From positions 1-46,044 of the forward strand of contig NZ_MLFN01000031.1 of assembly GCF_002095315.1 (NCBI RefSeq): DNA of 46,044 nucleotides, read 5' to 3'. The notes beneath the pieces are model-generated. The model did not search any database, had not been told where the DNA came from, and worked only from the letters and a program-made list of their open reading frames with translations. Positions 32,601 to 42,178 of the stretch are shown piece by piece (the first letter of the stretch is position 1; each line of letters opens with the position of its first letter). The translations under genes were made by a program, and so were the position numbers. The DNA is from Pantoea conspicua. GTDB taxonomy: Bacteria > Pseudomonadota > Gammaproteobacteria > Enterobacterales > Enterobacteriaceae.

Positions 32601-33089
32601 CTGGTGATCGCTGCGCGCGTAATGGTGACCAAACGCGGCAACCGAATTGGTATCTGTACTCTGGACGACCGTTCCGGCCGTCTTGAAGTGATGTTATTTA
32701 CCGATGCGTTAGACAAATACCAGCAGTTGCTGGAGAAAGACCGTATCCTGATCGTCAGCGGACAGGTCAGCTTTGATGACTTCAGCGGCGGCCTTAAAAT
32801 GACCGCCCGTGAAGTCATGGACATCGACGAAGCGCGCGAAAAATACGCGCGCGGACTTGCTATCTCGCTGACGGACAGGCAAATTGATGACCAGCTATTA
32901 AACCGACTCCGTCAGTCCCTGGAACCTCATCGCTCAGGGACCATTCCGGTGCATCTCTACTATCAGAGAGCCGACGCGCGAGCGAAGCTGCGCTTTGGTG
33001 CAGCGTGGCGAATTTCGCCCAGCGATCGTTTACTTAACGATCTGCGCTCGTTAATTGGATCGGAGCAGGTGGAACTGGAGTTTGACTAA
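29607..33089 (+). CDS. dnaE: DnaE, DNA polymerase III alpha subunit
   Basis: DnaE is the catalytic subunit of the replicative polymerase. The 1160 residues equal E. coli. The N-terminal PHP domain begins [15 protein letters not shown]. The polymerase active-site aspartates are in [17 protein letters not shown] (near 400) and in [15 protein letters not shown] (near 555). A helix-hairpin-helix lies near [16 protein letters not shown] and an OB domain follows ([15 protein letters not shown]). It is 31 bases after rnhB and 12 bases before accA, the usual lpxB-rnhB-dnaE-accA order. Confidence 0.99.
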   Translation: MAEPRFIHLRVHSDYSMVDGLAKTGPLIKKAAALGMPAMAITDFTNLCGLVKFYGGAHGAGIKPIIGADFNVASELMGDELTQLTVLAANNTGYQNLTLLISRAYQRGYGVAGPIIDRDWLVELNEGLILLSGGRRGDVGRSLLRGNTALVSQCLAFYQQHFANRYYLELVRTGRQDEESYLHAAVELAIAEGIPVVATNEVCFINEEDFDAHEIRVAIHDGYTLDDPKRPRNYSPQQYMRSEAEMCELFSDIPEALENSVEIAKRCNVTVRLGEYFLPQFPTGDMTTEDYLVVKSREGLEDRLAFLFPDEAERAEKRPEYDERLEIELNVINQMGFPGYFLIVMEFIQWSKDNGVPVGPGRGSGAGSLVAYALKITDIDPLEFDLLFERFLNPERVSMPDFDVDFCMEKRDQVIEHVADMYGREAVSQIITFGTMAAKAVIRDVGRVLGHPYGFVDRISKLIPPDPGMTLEKAFIAEPQLPAMYDADEEVKALIDMARKLEGVTRNAGKHAGGVVIAPTKITDFAPLYCDEHGQFPVTQFDKNDVEYAGLVKFDFLGLRTLTIIDWALKMINPRREKQGLEPIDIAAIPLDDKKSFDMLQRSETTAVFQLESRGMKDLIKRLKPDCFEDMIALVALFRPGPLQSGMVDNFIDRKHGREAISYPDIQWQHESLKPVLEPTYGIILYQEQVMQIAQVLSGYTLGGADMLRRAMGKKKPEEMAKQRSVFQDGAEKMGIDGELSMKIFDLVEKFAGYGFNKSHSAAYALVSYQTLWLKAHYPAEFMAAVMTADMDNTEKVVGLVDECWRMGLKVLPPDINSGLYQFHVNEAGEIVYGIGAIKGVGEGPIEAIIDARNEGGYFRELFDLCARTDTKKINRRVMEKLIMSGAFDRLGPHRAALMSSLSDALKAADQHAKAEAIGQADMFGVLAEEPEQVEKSYASVTPWPEQVQLDGERETLGLYLTGHPINQYLKEIERYVGGVRLKDMHPTDRGKITVAAGLVIAARVMVTKRGNRIGICTLDDRSGRLEVMLFTDALDKYQQLLEKDRILIVSGQVSFDDFSGGLKMTAREVMDIDEAREKYARGLAISLTDRQIDDQLLNRLRQSLEPHRSGTIPVHLYYQRADARAKLRFGAAWRISPSDRLLNDLRSLIGSEQVELEFD

Positions 33090-33101
33090 AACAGGAACAT
33101 T

Positions 33102-34058
33102 ATGAGTCTTAATTACCTGGATTTTGAACAGCCGATCGCAGAACTGGAAGCGAAGATTGATTCGCTGACCTCGATTGGCCGTCAGGATGATAAACACGTT
33201 AATCTGGACGAAGAAGTTCAGCGCCTGCGCGAAAAAAGCGTTGAGCTGACCCGTAAAATCTTCGCCGACTTAGGCGCATGGCAAATCGCTCAACTGGCGC
33301 GCCATCCTTTGCGTCCTTATACCTTTGACTATGTGCGTAACGCATTCGACGATTTCGATGAGCTGGCGGGCGACCGTGCTTATGCGGATGACAAAGCGAT
33401 TGTCGGCGGTATTGCGCGTCTCGATGGCCGTCCGGTGATGATCATTGGTCACCAGAAAGGGCGTGAAACCAAAGAGAAAATTCGCCGTAACTTCGGCATG
33501 CCAGCACCGGAAGGCTACCGCAAAGCGCTGCGCCTGATGGAGATGGCTGAACGGTTTAAGATGCCAATCATCACTTTCATCGATACCCCAGGCGCCTATC
33601 CGGGCGTGGGTGCCGAAGAGCGTGGTCAGTCAGAAGCCATTGCGCGCAACCTGCGTGAGATGTCGGGCCTGAAAGTGCCGGTCATCTGTACCGTAATTGG
33701 TGAAGGCGGTTCCGGCGGTGCGCTGGCGATTGGCGTGGGCGATAAAGTTAACATGCTGCAGTACAGCACCTATTCAGTAATTTCACCGGAAGGCTGTGCC
33801 TCTATTCTGTGGAAGAGCGCCGACAAAGCGCCTCTGGCTGCGGAAGCGATGGGCATTACCGCTCACCGTCTGAAAGAACTGAAGCTGATCGACTCAGTGA
33901 TCCCTGAGCCGTTGGGCGGGGCGCATCGTCATCCGGTTGATATGGCGCAGTCGCTGAAACAGCAGCTGCTGGCCGACCTGGCCGATCTCGACGGCCTGAG
34001 CACGGAAGAGCTGCTGGATCGTCGTTATCAGCGCCTGATGAGCTACGGCTACGCCTGA
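33102..34058 (+). CDS. accA: AccA, acetyl-CoA carboxylase carboxyltransferase alpha subunit
   Basis: AccA with AccD transfers the carboxyl group from biotin to acetyl-CoA to make malonyl-CoA, the first committed step of fatty acid synthesis. It has 318 residues (E. coli 319). It starts [19 protein letters not shown]; the crotonase-like core shows [21 protein letters not shown] and [19 protein letters not shown]. Its position 12 bases after dnaE means co-transcription with the lipid A and replication genes upstream. A strong terminator follows. Confidence 0.98.
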   Translation: MSLNYLDFEQPIAELEAKIDSLTSIGRQDDKHVNLDEEVQRLREKSVELTRKIFADLGAWQIAQLARHPLRPYTFDYVRNAFDDFDELAGDRAYADDKAIVGGIARLDGRPVMIIGHQKGRETKEKIRRNFGMPAPEGYRKALRLMEMAERFKMPIITFIDTPGAYPGVGAEERGQSEAIARNLREMSGLKVPVICTVIGEGGSGGALAIGVGDKVNMLQYSTYSVISPEGCASILWKSADKAPLAAEAMGITAHRLKELKLIDSVIPEPLGGAHRHPVDMAQSLKQQLLADLADLDGLSTEELLDRRYQRLMSYGYA

Positions 34059-34075
34059 TTAGGCAGATAGCTTAA

Positions 34076-34101
34076 AAAGCGGACTCCGGTCCGCTTTTTT
34101 T
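34076..34101 (+). terminator. Intrinsic terminator after accA
   Basis: A 9-bp stem (AAAGCGGAC 34076-34084 with GTCCGCTTT 34089-34097) and TCCG loop followed by Ts to 34101, with As before it. It closes the long envelope/dnaE/accA transcription unit. Confidence 0.93.
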
Positions 34102-34228
34102 ATGCCGCAAGCCTGTCCTGTCTGTTTAATGTTCACCGTTGCGCCTTCATGCTGTTAATCCGGCTGGCTACACCTTCAATCGGTTAGCGTATATGCTTAC
34201 CCGATGCCACGACAAAGGGAGGTGAGCA

Positions 34229-36379
34229 TTGAATATTCTGGCGATCATGGGCGCGCACGGCGTGTTTTATAAAGATGAGCCGTTGCGTGAACTCGACGCG
34301 GCATTAAATCTGCAAGGCTTTCAGCTGCTTTACCCAAAAAACAGCGACGATCTGCTGAAACTGATTGAACACAATCCGCGTATCAGCGGCGTGATCTTCG
34401 ACTGGGACGCGCATAACAGCCCGGAACTCTGTGGCGAGATCAATCAGCTCAATGAATACCTGCCGCTCTATGCCTTCATCAACACCCATTCGCAGATGGA
34501 TATCAGCATCAATGAGATGCGGATGCCGCTGCACTTCTTTGAATACGCGCTCAATGCCGCCGACGATATCGCGCTGCATATCCGCCAGTACACCGATGAC
34601 TATATTGACCACATCACACCGCCGCTGACCAAAGCGCTGTTCACCTACGTCAAAGAGGGTAAATACACCTTCTGCACGCCTGGTCACATGGCGGGTACTG
34701 CCTTCCAGAAAAGTCCGGTCGGCTGCCTGTTCTATGATTTCTTCGGTGCCAATACCCTGAAGTCCGATATCTCCATTTCAGTCACCGAACTGGGTTCACT
34801 GCTCGATCACACCGGCCCGCATCTGGAGGCCGAAGAGTATGTGGCGCGCACCTTTGGTGCTGAGCAGAGCTACATGGTGACCAACGGCACCTCGACCTCA
34901 AATAAAATTGTCGGGATGTATGCGGCATCTGCCGGTAGTACGGTACTTATTGACCGTAACTGCCACAAGTCTCTGACGCATCTGCTGATGATGAGCGATC
35001 TGATCCCGATCTGGCTGAAGCCGACCCGCAACGCGCTGGGCATCCTTGGCGGGATTCCAAAACAGGAATTTACCCGTGCCAGCATCACGCAGAAAGTCGC
35101 GGCCACGGAACGTGCCAGCTGGCCGGTCCATGCAGTAATCACCAATTCGACCTACGACGGCTTGCTCTATAACACCCAGTACATTAAAGAGACGCTGGAT
35201 GTGCCGTCGATACACTTTGATTCCGCCTGGGTGCCCTATACCAATTTTCACCCGATTTATGCCGGCAAAAGCGGCATGAGCGGTGAACGTATTCCGGGCA
35301 AAGTAGTGTATGAAACCCAGTCGACTCACAAGCTGCTGGCGGCCTTCTCACAGGCATCGATGATTCATATTAAAGGCGACTACGACGAACAGACCTTTAA
35401 CGAAGCCTATATGATGCATACCACCACCTCGCCGAACTACGCCATTGTCTCGTCGATTGAAACCGCGGCGGCGATGCTGCGCGGTAATCCGGGCAAGCGG
35501 CTGATCAACCGTTCGGTGGAGCGGGCGCTGCATTTCCGCCGCGAGATCCAGCGTCTGCGCGAAGAATCTGACAGCTGGTTTTTTGACATCTGGCAGCCGG
35601 AACAGATCGATGAGGCGCAATGCTGGCCGATCCAGCCAGGAGACGAGGCGTGGCACGGCTTTACCCAGGCCGATCGCGATCACATGTATCTCGATCCGAT
35701 CAAGGTCACCATCCTGACGCCGGGCATGAGTGAACTGGGTGAAATGGCCGAAGAGGGGATCCCGGCCGCGCTGGTGGCGAAGTTTCTGGATGAACGCGGC
35801 ATCGTGGTAGAGAAAACCGGCCCTTACAACCTGCTGTTCCTGTTCAGCATTGGCATCGACAAAACCAAAGCGATGAGCGTGCTGCGCGGACTGACCGAGT
35901 TCAAACGCGCTTACGATCTCAATTTGCGGGTGAAAAATATGCTGCCAGATCTCTACGCTGAAGATCCCGACTTCTACCGCAATATGCGGATCCAGACGCT
36001 GGCTCAGGGCATCCATCAGTTGATCCGTCATCACGATCTGCCGCGTCTGATGCTGCAGGCGTTTGATGTGTTGCCGGAGATGAAAATGACGCCGCATCAG
36101 GCTTTCCAGCAGCAGGTGAAAGGCAATATTGAAACCGTCGATATCAGCGAGCTGGTCGGGCGGGTGTCAGCCAACATGATTTTGCCCTATCCGCCGGGCG
36201 TGCCGCTGGTGATGCCGGGTGAGATGATCACGGAGCAGAGCCGCGCGGTACTCGACTTCCTGTTGATGCTGTGCAGCATTGGCCGCCACTATCCGGGCTT
36301 TGAAACCGATATTCATGGCGCCACGCTGACCGACGAAGGGGAATATCGCGTTCGGGTGCTGAAAAACGACGCGGGTTAA
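34229..36379 (+). CDS. ldcC: LdcC-type lysine decarboxylase
   Basis: This PLP enzyme decarboxylates lysine to cadaverine, consuming a proton. It has 716 residues (E. coli LdcC 713, CadA 715). The start is TTG at 34229, decided by a strong GGAGGTGA 5 bases upstream and by MNILAIMGAHGVFYKDEP, the family start. The N-terminal wing domain (about 1-130) precedes the class III decarboxylase core. The PLP lysine is in ETQSTHKLLAAFSQAS, with HFDSAWVPYTNFHPIY just before. No cadB or cadC is adjacent and the gene sits beside accA and yaeR as ldcC does in E. coli, so the constitutive LdcC identity is favoured over CadA. Confidence 0.94.
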   Translation: MNILAIMGAHGVFYKDEPLRELDAALNLQGFQLLYPKNSDDLLKLIEHNPRISGVIFDWDAHNSPELCGEINQLNEYLPLYAFINTHSQMDISINEMRMPLHFFEYALNAADDIALHIRQYTDDYIDHITPPLTKALFTYVKEGKYTFCTPGHMAGTAFQKSPVGCLFYDFFGANTLKSDISISVTELGSLLDHTGPHLEAEEYVARTFGAEQSYMVTNGTSTSNKIVGMYAASAGSTVLIDRNCHKSLTHLLMMSDLIPIWLKPTRNALGILGGIPKQEFTRASITQKVAATERASWPVHAVITNSTYDGLLYNTQYIKETLDVPSIHFDSAWVPYTNFHPIYAGKSGMSGERIPGKVVYETQSTHKLLAAFSQASMIHIKGDYDEQTFNEAYMMHTTTSPNYAIVSSIETAAAMLRGNPGKRLINRSVERALHFRREIQRLREESDSWFFDIWQPEQIDEAQCWPIQPGDEAWHGFTQADRDHMYLDPIKVTILTPGMSELGEMAEEGIPAALVAKFLDERGIVVEKTGPYNLLFLFSIGIDKTKAMSVLRGLTEFKRAYDLNLRVKNMLPDLYAEDPDFYRNMRIQTLAQGIHQLIRHHDLPRLMLQAFDVLPEMKMTPHQAFQQQVKGNIETVDISELVGRVSANMILPYPPGVPLVMPGEMITEQSRAVLDFLLMLCSIGRHYPGFETDIHGATLTDEGEYRVRVLKNDAG

Positions 36380-36449
36380 GAACTTTGTAGATTGTCAGCC
36401 TGCGGGTGCCTGCGTAAGGTAGGCACTCGTCTGAACTTAAGGAATTGAA

Positions 36450-36839
36450 ATGCTGCAGTTAACGGCTATCCATCACATTGCGATCATCGCGTCAGATTAT
36501 CAGCGCAGCAAAGCGTTCTATTGTGACGTGCTCGGCTTCAGCCTGATGGGCGAATATTACCGCGAAGCACGCGACTCATGGAAAGGGGACCTGGCGTTAC
36601 AGGGCCAGTACACCATCGAACTCTTCTCTTTCCCTGAGCCGCCGGCGCGGGTCAGTCATCCTGAAGCCTGCGGGTTGCGTCATCTGGCGTTTACTGTGCC
36701 AGATGTCGCCGCAGCGGTCGCCACCCTGGCGGAGAAAGGCGTGGTGTGCGAACCGATCCGGATTGATGAGCTGACCGGTAAACAGTGCACCTTTTTTGCC
36801 GATCCAGATGGTTTGCCGCTGGAGCTTTATCAGGCGTAA
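36450..36839 (+). CDS. yaeR: YaeR, VOC family (glyoxalase-like) protein
   Basis: A 129-residue protein of the vicinal oxygen chelate superfamily, the same length as E. coli YaeR; its substrate is unknown. Two beta-alpha-beta-beta-beta modules are seen: HHIAIIASDYQRSKAFYCDVLGF and LRHLAFTVPDVAAAVATLAEKG. Possible metal ligands are His9 in the first module, Glu in TIELFSFPEP, His in LRHLAF and Glu in LPLELYQA. The ATG has TAAGGAA upstream. It lies just before tilS. Confidence 0.93.
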   Translation: MLQLTAIHHIAIIASDYQRSKAFYCDVLGFSLMGEYYREARDSWKGDLALQGQYTIELFSFPEPPARVSHPEACGLRHLAFTVPDVAAAVATLAEKGVVCEPIRIDELTGKQCTFFADPDGLPLELYQA

Positions 36840-36891
36840 AATAGCGCGCTCAGTGGGCCACATCCGGTGGCCCGATTGTCTGGATTGCACC

Positions 36892-38204
36892 ATGTCTTTG
36901 CCCGCTCTTGATTCTCTGCTGCAACCGGATGCCGCGCTGGTGGTGGCGTTCAGTGGCGGACTCGATTCCACCGTCCTGCTGCATCAGGCATGGCGCTGGC
37001 AGCAGCACTCTCCTCAATCCCGCCTGCGGGCGCTGCACGTTCATCACGGACTGAGTCCCAATGCCGATCGCTGGGCGGCGCACTGTCTGGCGCTCTGCCA
37101 GCAATGGCAGCTACCGTGCGAGGTACTGCGGGTCAGGGTCGATGGTCGCGATAGCGGCATTGAAGCGGCCGCGCGCACTGCACGCTATCAGGCGCTGAGC
37201 GCAGCGCTGAAGCCTGGCGAAACGTTACTGACTGCCCAGCATCTCGACGATCAGTGTGAAACCTTTTTGCTGGCGCTGAAGCGCGGCAGTGGTCCGGCGG
37301 GGTTAGCCGCCATGCCGGTATCCCGCATGCTGGGTGCGCATCGCCTGTTACGTCCGCTGCTTGATCATTCTCGCCAGTCACTGGAGCACTATGCCCGGAC
37401 GCATCAACTGGTGTGGGTTGAGGATGAGAGCAATCAGGATTTACGCTACGACCGTAACTTTCTGCGCCAGCGTCTGCTGCCTGAACTGAGTCAGCGCTGG
37501 CCCCATTTTGCCGAGGCGACGGCGCGCAGCGCGGCACTCTGTAGTGAGCAGGAGCAGTTGCTGGATGAGCTGCTGGCCGAGCAGCTCGCCGTGCTGACTC
37601 AGCCCGACGGCAGTTTACACTTTCTCCCTTTACTGACGATGAGTGAGGCGCGCGCCAATGCGTTGCTGCGTCGCTGGATCGCCGGGCAGGGCGGATCGAT
37701 GCCGTCACGTGATGCACTGAACCGCATCCGCCATGAAGTGATGGCGAGTCGCGAAGATGCCCAGCCGCGGCTGCAGTCAGGTCAGGCTGAACTGCGACGC
37801 TATCGCCAGCAGCTTTACTGGCTGCCGCGGCTCAGTTCGCTACGCGACATCCAGCTGGCGTGGCCCGATATTAACCAGCCGCTGGCGTTGCCAGACAACC
37901 TGGGCGTGCTGCAGGCTAGTCAGGCCCAGCGTCCGTTACGCCTTCCCCAACCGGATGAACGGGTCAGCGTGCGGTTTCATGCGCAGGGTCAGGTTCATCT
38001 GGCGGGGCGCAGCGGCGGACGGGAAATGAAGAAGCTGTGGCAGGCGTTGCACATTCCGCCGTGGCAACGCGAACGGACGCCGTTAATTTTTTACAACCAG
38101 ACGCTGATCTGCGCGCCGGATCTTTTCATTACCCGTGAGGCGCAGCCATCGATTCTGATGGCTGGCAGGTTGTCTGGCATTCGAAACAAAACGCAGGAGA
38201 GTAA
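36892..38204 (+). CDS. tilS: TilS, tRNA(Ile)-lysidine synthetase, C-terminal frameshift as sequenced
   Basis: TilS changes the wobble C34 of tRNA-Ile(CAU) to lysidine so that it reads AUA. The N-terminal ATP loop AFSGGLDSTVLLHQ has SGGLDS at residues 21-26; LTAQHLDDQCETFLLALKRG and DESNQDLRYDRNFLRQRLLP follow. The frame as written runs on to 38268 with 64 bases inside the cytochrome gene and an odd end (RGVFSGRRATGLGGG). From 38139 the next frame reads a plausible end, IDSDGWQVVWHSKQNAGE, and stops at TAA 38202-38204, sharing its last base with the cytochrome ATG. One G added in GCGCAG (38140-38145) joins them and gives 437 residues (E. coli 432). Confidence 0.85.
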
Positions 38205-38206
38205 TG

Positions 38207-38515
38207 ATGAAAACGTGGATCGCGGCGTGTTTAGTGGTCGCCGCGCTACCGGCCTGGGCGGCGGGTGATGCGCAGAGCGGGGCGCAAAAGGCAGCCAGTT
38301 GTATGGCCTGTCACGGTGCAGCAGGAAAAGCTACCGTGCCGCTCTATCCCAGTCTGGCCGGGCAACACGCTGAGTATCTTGAACATGCCTTACAGGCTTA
38401 TAAAAAAGGTGAGCGCAACGGGGGGCAGGCTGAGGTGATGAAAGCGTTCGTCGCGGGATTAAGTGATGCAGATATGGCAGATTTGGCGGCGTACTACGGA
38501 TCGTTACAGCCCTGA
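38207..38515 (+). CDS. Periplasmic c-type cytochrome (class I)
   Basis: A short periplasmic electron carrier of 102 residues. The signal peptide (MKTWIAACLVVAALPAWA) is followed by the heme attachment motif CMACH (Cys32, Cys35, His36) and a probable axial Met78 in AEVMKAF, the pattern of cytochrome c553-like class I proteins. Heme attachment would need the Ccm system, not in this window. The ATG at 38207 has the best distance from AGGAG (38195-38199); another ATG lies at 38204 overlapping the corrected tilS stop. E. coli K-12 has no such gene between tilS and rof. Its redox partner is unknown. Confidence 0.9.
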   Translation: MKTWIAACLVVAALPAWAAGDAQSGAQKAASCMACHGAAGKATVPLYPSLAGQHAEYLEHALQAYKKGERNGGQAEVMKAFVAGLSDADMADLAAYYGSLQP

Positions 38516-38523
38516 ACGGAAGA

Positions 38524-38542
38524 GGGCGGGAAAGTCCCGCCC
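38524..38542. terminator. Hairpin between the cytochrome gene and rof
   Basis: GGGCGGGA (38524-38531) and TCCCGCCC (38535-38542) form a very stable 8-bp stem with a 3-base loop between two converging genes. Neither side has a long T run, so it may be a weak shared terminator. Confidence 0.5.
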
Positions 38543-38554
38543 GGAAAACGTGGA

Positions 38555-38815
38555 TTATTCTGCGCTGACAACCACCGTTCCCAGTTCAGGGTGACTGAAG
38601 CTGGCGATATGGTCGAGGCGTAACTCGCGGGTTTCACCGGCAAGATCAATAGCCAGGTATTCCACATTCTTGCGTGAAAATATCTCGCTGGCCTTCGCCT
38701 TGAGCTGCTCGCCATTTTTCATCTCCAGCGACAGCATCCAGTTATTTTGGCAGGCGAGTTCCAGATTGTCGTAATCATCGCAATTGATGGGTTGGTACGC
38801 TTCATTTATCAACAT
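38555..38815 (-). CDS. rof: Rof, Rho termination inhibitor
   Basis: Rof (YaeO) binds the primary RNA site of the Rho hexamer and inhibits Rho-dependent termination. The product has 86 residues, like E. coli Rof. It contains [19 protein letters not shown], the acidic face that contacts Rho, followed by an Sm-like small barrel ([20 protein letters not shown], then [17 protein letters not shown]). It overlaps the end of yaeP by 14 bases, so the two are coupled. Confidence 0.95.
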   Translation of the reverse strand: MLINEAYQPINCDDYDNLELACQNNWMLSLEMKNGEQLKAKASEIFSRKNVEYLAIDLAGETRELRLDHIASFSHPELGTVVVSAE

Positions 38816-39002
38816 AGTCGCTCACCAATAAGTTAGCAGCGGCGTAGGCCGCCTGTTCCCTGACAGAAGAGTTTAGCGCAGTATTTGCGGCAATATCATT
38901 AAGCGCCTTTAATGCGCAGCCAATCGCATCGGGTATGTAACCTAAATCCCCGCTGCCGATTTCGGCATATTTTCGGCGAACTAACTCACAATAATTTTGC
39001 AC
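38802..39002 (-). CDS. yaeP: YaeP, UPF0253 family protein
   Basis: A 66-residue conserved protein of unknown role, the same length as E. coli YaeP and sharing the core [20 protein letters not shown] and the ending [14 protein letters not shown]. The start is GTG at 39002 with a strong GAGGAGG 5 bases upstream. It is always found with rof in enterobacteria and may act with it; that is inference from context. In E. coli yaeQ and arfB follow nearby; yaeQ is absent here. Confidence 0.93.
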   Translation of the reverse strand: MQNYCELVRRKYAEIGSGDLGYIPDAIGCALKALNDIAANTALNSSVREQAAYAAANLLVSDYVDK

Positions 39003-39045
39003 GTGGCCCTCCTCAGCAGAGCGTCAATACTCTGGTTAACTGGCG

Positions 39046-39054
39046 ACTATATCA
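39046..39054 (-). promoter_or_regulatory. Extended -10 promoter candidate for yaeP-rof
   Basis: On the minus strand TGATATAGT gives TATAGT (complement of 39046-39051) with an upstream TG, an extended -10, about 45 bases before the yaeP start. No good -35 was seen. The rest of the 217-base gap to arfB shows nothing else that I can name. Confidence 0.4.
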
Positions 39055-39219
39055 CAGCCATTTACAGGAAATCAGCCCGCTTAAAGCAGGAACAGCGCGC
39101 AAATCACTGCTAAAGTGACAGATTCCGCTGTCTGACGCGGAGAGAGTCAAAGCACAAAAGGTTAAGTTGATGAACAGGTTATCGACAGTAAGCGCCATAA
39201 GCGCAGGGGAAGGTGGCAG

Positions 39220-39630
39220 ATGATTATGCTGTCACGCAGTGTTGAAATCCCTGAAAGTGAAATTGAGCTGACCGCGATTCGGGCGCAGGGCAACGGGGGA
39301 CAACATGTCAATAAAGCCAGCACGGCAATACATTTGCGGTTCGATATCGCCGCGTCCTCGTTGCCGGACTTTTATAAACAGCGATTGCTGAGCGCCAGTC
39401 ATCATTTGATTACCCGCGAAGGGATCGTGGTGATTAAGTCGCAGGAGCATCGCAGTCAGGAGATGAACCGTGAAGCCGCGCTTCAGCGTCTGGTGAATCT
39501 GATTCGGGAACTGAGTACGGTGGAAAAGGCCCGGCGCGCGACGCGGCCAACCCGCGCTTCTAAAGAGCGACGGCTGGAGGGGAAAGCACGGCGCAGTACC
39601 ACTAAGTCGATGCGCGGCAAAGTACAATAA
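39220..39630 (+). CDS. arfB: ArfB (YaeJ), alternative ribosome-rescue factor
   Basis: ArfB hydrolyses peptidyl-tRNA on ribosomes stalled at mRNA ends, a backup to tmRNA and ArfA. The product has 136 residues (E. coli 140). The GGQ catalytic motif is at residues 26-28 ([15 protein letters not shown]). The basic C-terminal tail that enters the mRNA channel is clear ([20 protein letters not shown]). GGGGAAGGTGG lies just before the ATG. nlpE, which follows it in E. coli, is missing. Confidence 0.95.
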   Translation: MIMLSRSVEIPESEIELTAIRAQGNGGQHVNKASTAIHLRFDIAASSLPDFYKQRLLSASHHLITREGIVVIKSQEHRSQEMNREAALQRLVNLIRELSTVEKARRATRPTRASKERRLEGKARRSTTKSMRGKVQ

Positions 39631-39653
39631 AAAACGCCCCGCGAGCGGGGCGT
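39627..39653 (-). terminator. Intrinsic terminator after proS
   Basis: The stem ACGCCCC (39634-39640) with GGGGCGT (39647-39653) around GCGAGC is followed on the minus strand by a T run (A run 39629-39634). It starts about 10 bases after the proS stop and overlaps the end of arfB, so the two converging genes share it. Confidence 0.88.
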
Positions 39654-39662
39654 CTGGCTAAC

Positions 39663-41381
39663 TTACTTATTCAGTGCTTTCAGCAGGAAGTCGACGATCT
39701 CATCCTGCTTGATCATCTGCTTCTCACCGGCACGGCGCGCTTTATATTCAATCTCCTGATTGTCGAGATTGCGATCGCCAATCACGATGGTGTGCGGCAC
39801 ACCAATCAGCTCCATGTCGGCAAACATCACGCCCGGACGCTCTTTACGGTCATCCAGAATGACATCTACACCTTTAGCGCGCAGCGTCGCGTAGAGCTCT
39901 TCCGCCAGCTCTTTCACCCGGAACGATTTCTGCATATTCATTGGCAGAATCGCCACTTCGAACGGTGCCAGCGCCGCAGGCCAGATAATGCCGCGTTCAT
40001 CATGGTTCTGTTCAATCGCCGCCGCGACGACACGGGTGATGCCGATGCCGTAGCAGCCCATGCTCATCACCTGATTGCGGCCATCTTCACCCTGAACCGA
40101 GGCTTTCATCGCGTCAGAATATTTGGTGCCGAGCTGGAAGATGTGACCTACTTCGATGCCGCGTTTAATCTGCAGCGTGCCTTTGCCATCCGGGCTGAGA
40201 TCGCCTTCGACCACGTTGCGGATATCCGCCACGCTGGCCAGCGGCAGATCGCGCTCCCAGTTGATGCCAAAATAGTGTTTACCGTCGACGTTTGCGCCAG
40301 CGCTGAAATCACTCATCTTCGCCACGGTACGGTCGGCGATGATTGGCATCTTCAGCCCGACCGGACCGATAGAACCCGGACCCGCACCGACGGCAGCCCG
40401 GATCTCTTCTTCGGTGGCGAATACCAGAGGTGCAGCGACGATCTCCGCTTTTTCCGCTTTGATCTCATTCAACTGATGGTCACCGCGCACCAGCAGGGCA
40501 ACCAGCGCATGGCCGCTCTCTTCGGCACCTTTCACGATCAGCGTCTTCACCGTCTGCTCAATCGGCAGCTGGAACTGCTCTACCAGTTCGGCGATGGTTT
40601 TAGCATCTGGCGTATCAACGATGCGCATTTCCTGGGTCGGCGCGGCGCGTTCCCCAGCCGGGGCAACCGCTTCGGCCAGCTCAATGTTAGCCGCATAGTC
40701 AGAGTCAGTAGAGAAGATCACATCATCTTCACCGCTCTGCGCCAGCACCTGAAACTCATGTGACGCGCTGCCACCGATTGAGCCGGTATCCGCCTGCACT
40801 GCACGGAAATCGAGTCCCATACGGGTGAAGCTCTGGCTGTAAGCGCGATACATCGCTTCGTACGTCTCCTGCAGTGATTCCTGCGAAACGTGGAACGAGT
40901 AAGCATCTTTCATGATGAATTCACGTGAACGCATCACGCCAAAGCGCGGGCGCACTTCATCACGGAATTTGGTCTGAATCTGATACAGGTTGAGTGGCAA
41001 CTGTTTGTAAGAGCTGAGCTCATTGCGGATCAGGTCAGTGACCACCTCTTCATGCGTCGGACCCAGCACGAACGGGCGATCGTGGCGATCGGCAATACGT
41101 AACAGTTCCGGGCCATACTCTTCCCAGCGACCGCTCTCTTGCCACAGGTCGGCAGGCTGCACCACCGGCATTGAAATCTCAATCGCGCCAGCGTTGTTCA
41201 TCTCTTCACGCACGATATTTTCGACTTTTTTCAGCACGCGCACCCCGGTCGGCAACCAGGTGTACAAGCCAGAAGCCAGTTTGCGGATCATACCGGCGCG
41301 CAGCATCAGCTGATGGCTGATCACTTCAGCGTCGGAAGGCGTCTCTTTCTGAGTAGAGAGCAGATATTGAGTAGTACGCAT
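39663..41381 (-). CDS. proS: ProS, prolyl-tRNA synthetase
   Basis: ProS charges tRNA-Pro and is a class II synthetase. The 572 residues equal E. coli. It begins [20 protein letters not shown]. Motif 2 is around [28 protein letters not shown]; the bacterial-type inserted editing domain (about 220-400; [18 protein letters not shown]) that clears Ala-tRNA-Pro is present. Motif 3 is in [20 protein letters not shown] and the anticodon-binding domain is C-terminal. A possible promoter on the minus strand has TACACT (complement of 41435-41440) with a weak TTTGAG (41457-41462). Confidence 0.98.
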   Translation of the reverse strand: MRTTQYLLSTQKETPSDAEVISHQLMLRAGMIRKLASGLYTWLPTGVRVLKKVENIVREEMNNAGAIEISMPVVQPADLWQESGRWEEYGPELLRIADRHDRPFVLGPTHEEVVTDLIRNELSSYKQLPLNLYQIQTKFRDEVRPRFGVMRSREFIMKDAYSFHVSQESLQETYEAMYRAYSQSFTRMGLDFRAVQADTGSIGGSASHEFQVLAQSGEDDVIFSTDSDYAANIELAEAVAPAGERAAPTQEMRIVDTPDAKTIAELVEQFQLPIEQTVKTLIVKGAEESGHALVALLVRGDHQLNEIKAEKAEIVAAPLVFATEEEIRAAVGAGPGSIGPVGLKMPIIADRTVAKMSDFSAGANVDGKHYFGINWERDLPLASVADIRNVVEGDLSPDGKGTLQIKRGIEVGHIFQLGTKYSDAMKASVQGEDGRNQVMSMGCYGIGITRVVAAAIEQNHDERGIIWPAALAPFEVAILPMNMQKSFRVKELAEELYATLRAKGVDVILDDRKERPGVMFADMELIGVPHTIVIGDRNLDNQEIEYKARRAGEKQMIKQDEIVDFLLKALNK

Positions 41382-41470
41382 TGATTACGATTCCAGTTGA
41401 TCGGAAAGTCACAGACAGAATTTTGCTGGCGGCTAGTGTACCAGTGAGATCACCGGCTCAAAAGCGGGTT

Positions 41471-42178
41471 TTAACGCGGGTCGATGGCGATCACTTCCGT
41501 TCCGGCCTCGTCGATGCGCCAGCGCACATTAAAATCGATCAGCCAGGCGGCATATTCACGCTGTTCTGCTTCGCCTTTACGGTAAGCGGGACGGGGATCC
41601 TGCGCCAGCACCTCGCTAATAAAGCGCGCCAGGTGCGGGTAGTGCGCCTGCTGCTGCTGCAGTTGCTGTTGTGCCTGAGTCGAGAAGCGGACCGGCATAT
41701 CAGCCGCCGGTGCGGCCTGGGCAAAACCGGCCTGGGCATGCGGTAACGCTTCCGCAAACGGCAGATAGGGCTTGATATCGACCACTGGCGTTCCGTCGAC
41801 CAGATCCAGGCTGCCGAGCTGCAGGATCACCTGCTGTTTGTCGACATGAATGCCCTTGAGCTCAACCAGTGACATGCCAATCGGATTAGGGCGGAAGGTT
41901 GAGCGGGTCGCGAATACCCCGATGCGCGCATTACCGCCGAGCCGGGGCGGACGGACTGTCGGTCGCCAGCCACCGGCCATGGTCTGATGAAACACGAACA
42001 GCAGCCAGAGATGACTGAAGGCTTCCAGCCCGCGTACTGCTTCCGGCTGGTTATAGGGTGCCAGCAGGTGCAGCTCACCGCCGCCGTCCTGCACCAGACC
42101 GGGCTGGCGCGGTACGGCAAACTTCTCTTTCCACGGTGAGCGGATTACCCCAATTTGCGCAAAGGCGAATTCACTCAT
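41471..42178 (-). CDS. trmO: TrmO (TsaA/YaeB), tRNA N6-threonylcarbamoyladenosine methyltransferase
   Basis: TrmO methylates t6A37 of tRNA-Thr(GGU) to m6t6A using SAM. The 235 residues equal E. coli YaeB. Conserved blocks are FAQIGVIRSPWKEKFAVPRQ at the N-terminus, HLWLLFVFHQTM, and RSTFRPNPIGMSLVELKGI followed by LVDGTPVVDIKPYLPF. Its ATG overlaps the rcsF stop (ATGA, 4 bases), so it is translated with rcsF, as in E. coli. A TIGR00104-type fold is expected. Confidence 0.95.
   Translation of the reverse strand: MSEFAFAQIGVIRSPWKEKFAVPRQPGLVQDGGGELHLLAPYNQPEAVRGLEAFSHLWLLFVFHQTMAGGWRPTVRPPRLGGNARIGVFATRSTFRPNPIGMSLVELKGIHVDKQQVILQLGSLDLVDGTPVVDIKPYLPFAEALPHAQAGFAQAAPAADMPVRFSTQAQQQLQQQQAHYPHLARFISEVLAQDPRPAYRKGEAEQREYAAWLIDFNVRWRIDEAGTEVIAIDPR

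Noticed and set aside
38204..38268. Genuine 64-base overlap of tilS and the cytochrome gene
   Set aside because: The overlapping tail has no TilS character, while the adjacent frame gives a compact, plausible end that meets the cytochrome start exactly.
39792..40763. Long open frame (323 codons) on the strand opposite proS
   Set aside because: It lies wholly inside proS, has no ribosome site or family motifs, and is histidine- and arginine-rich as expected from the reverse complement of a biased gene.
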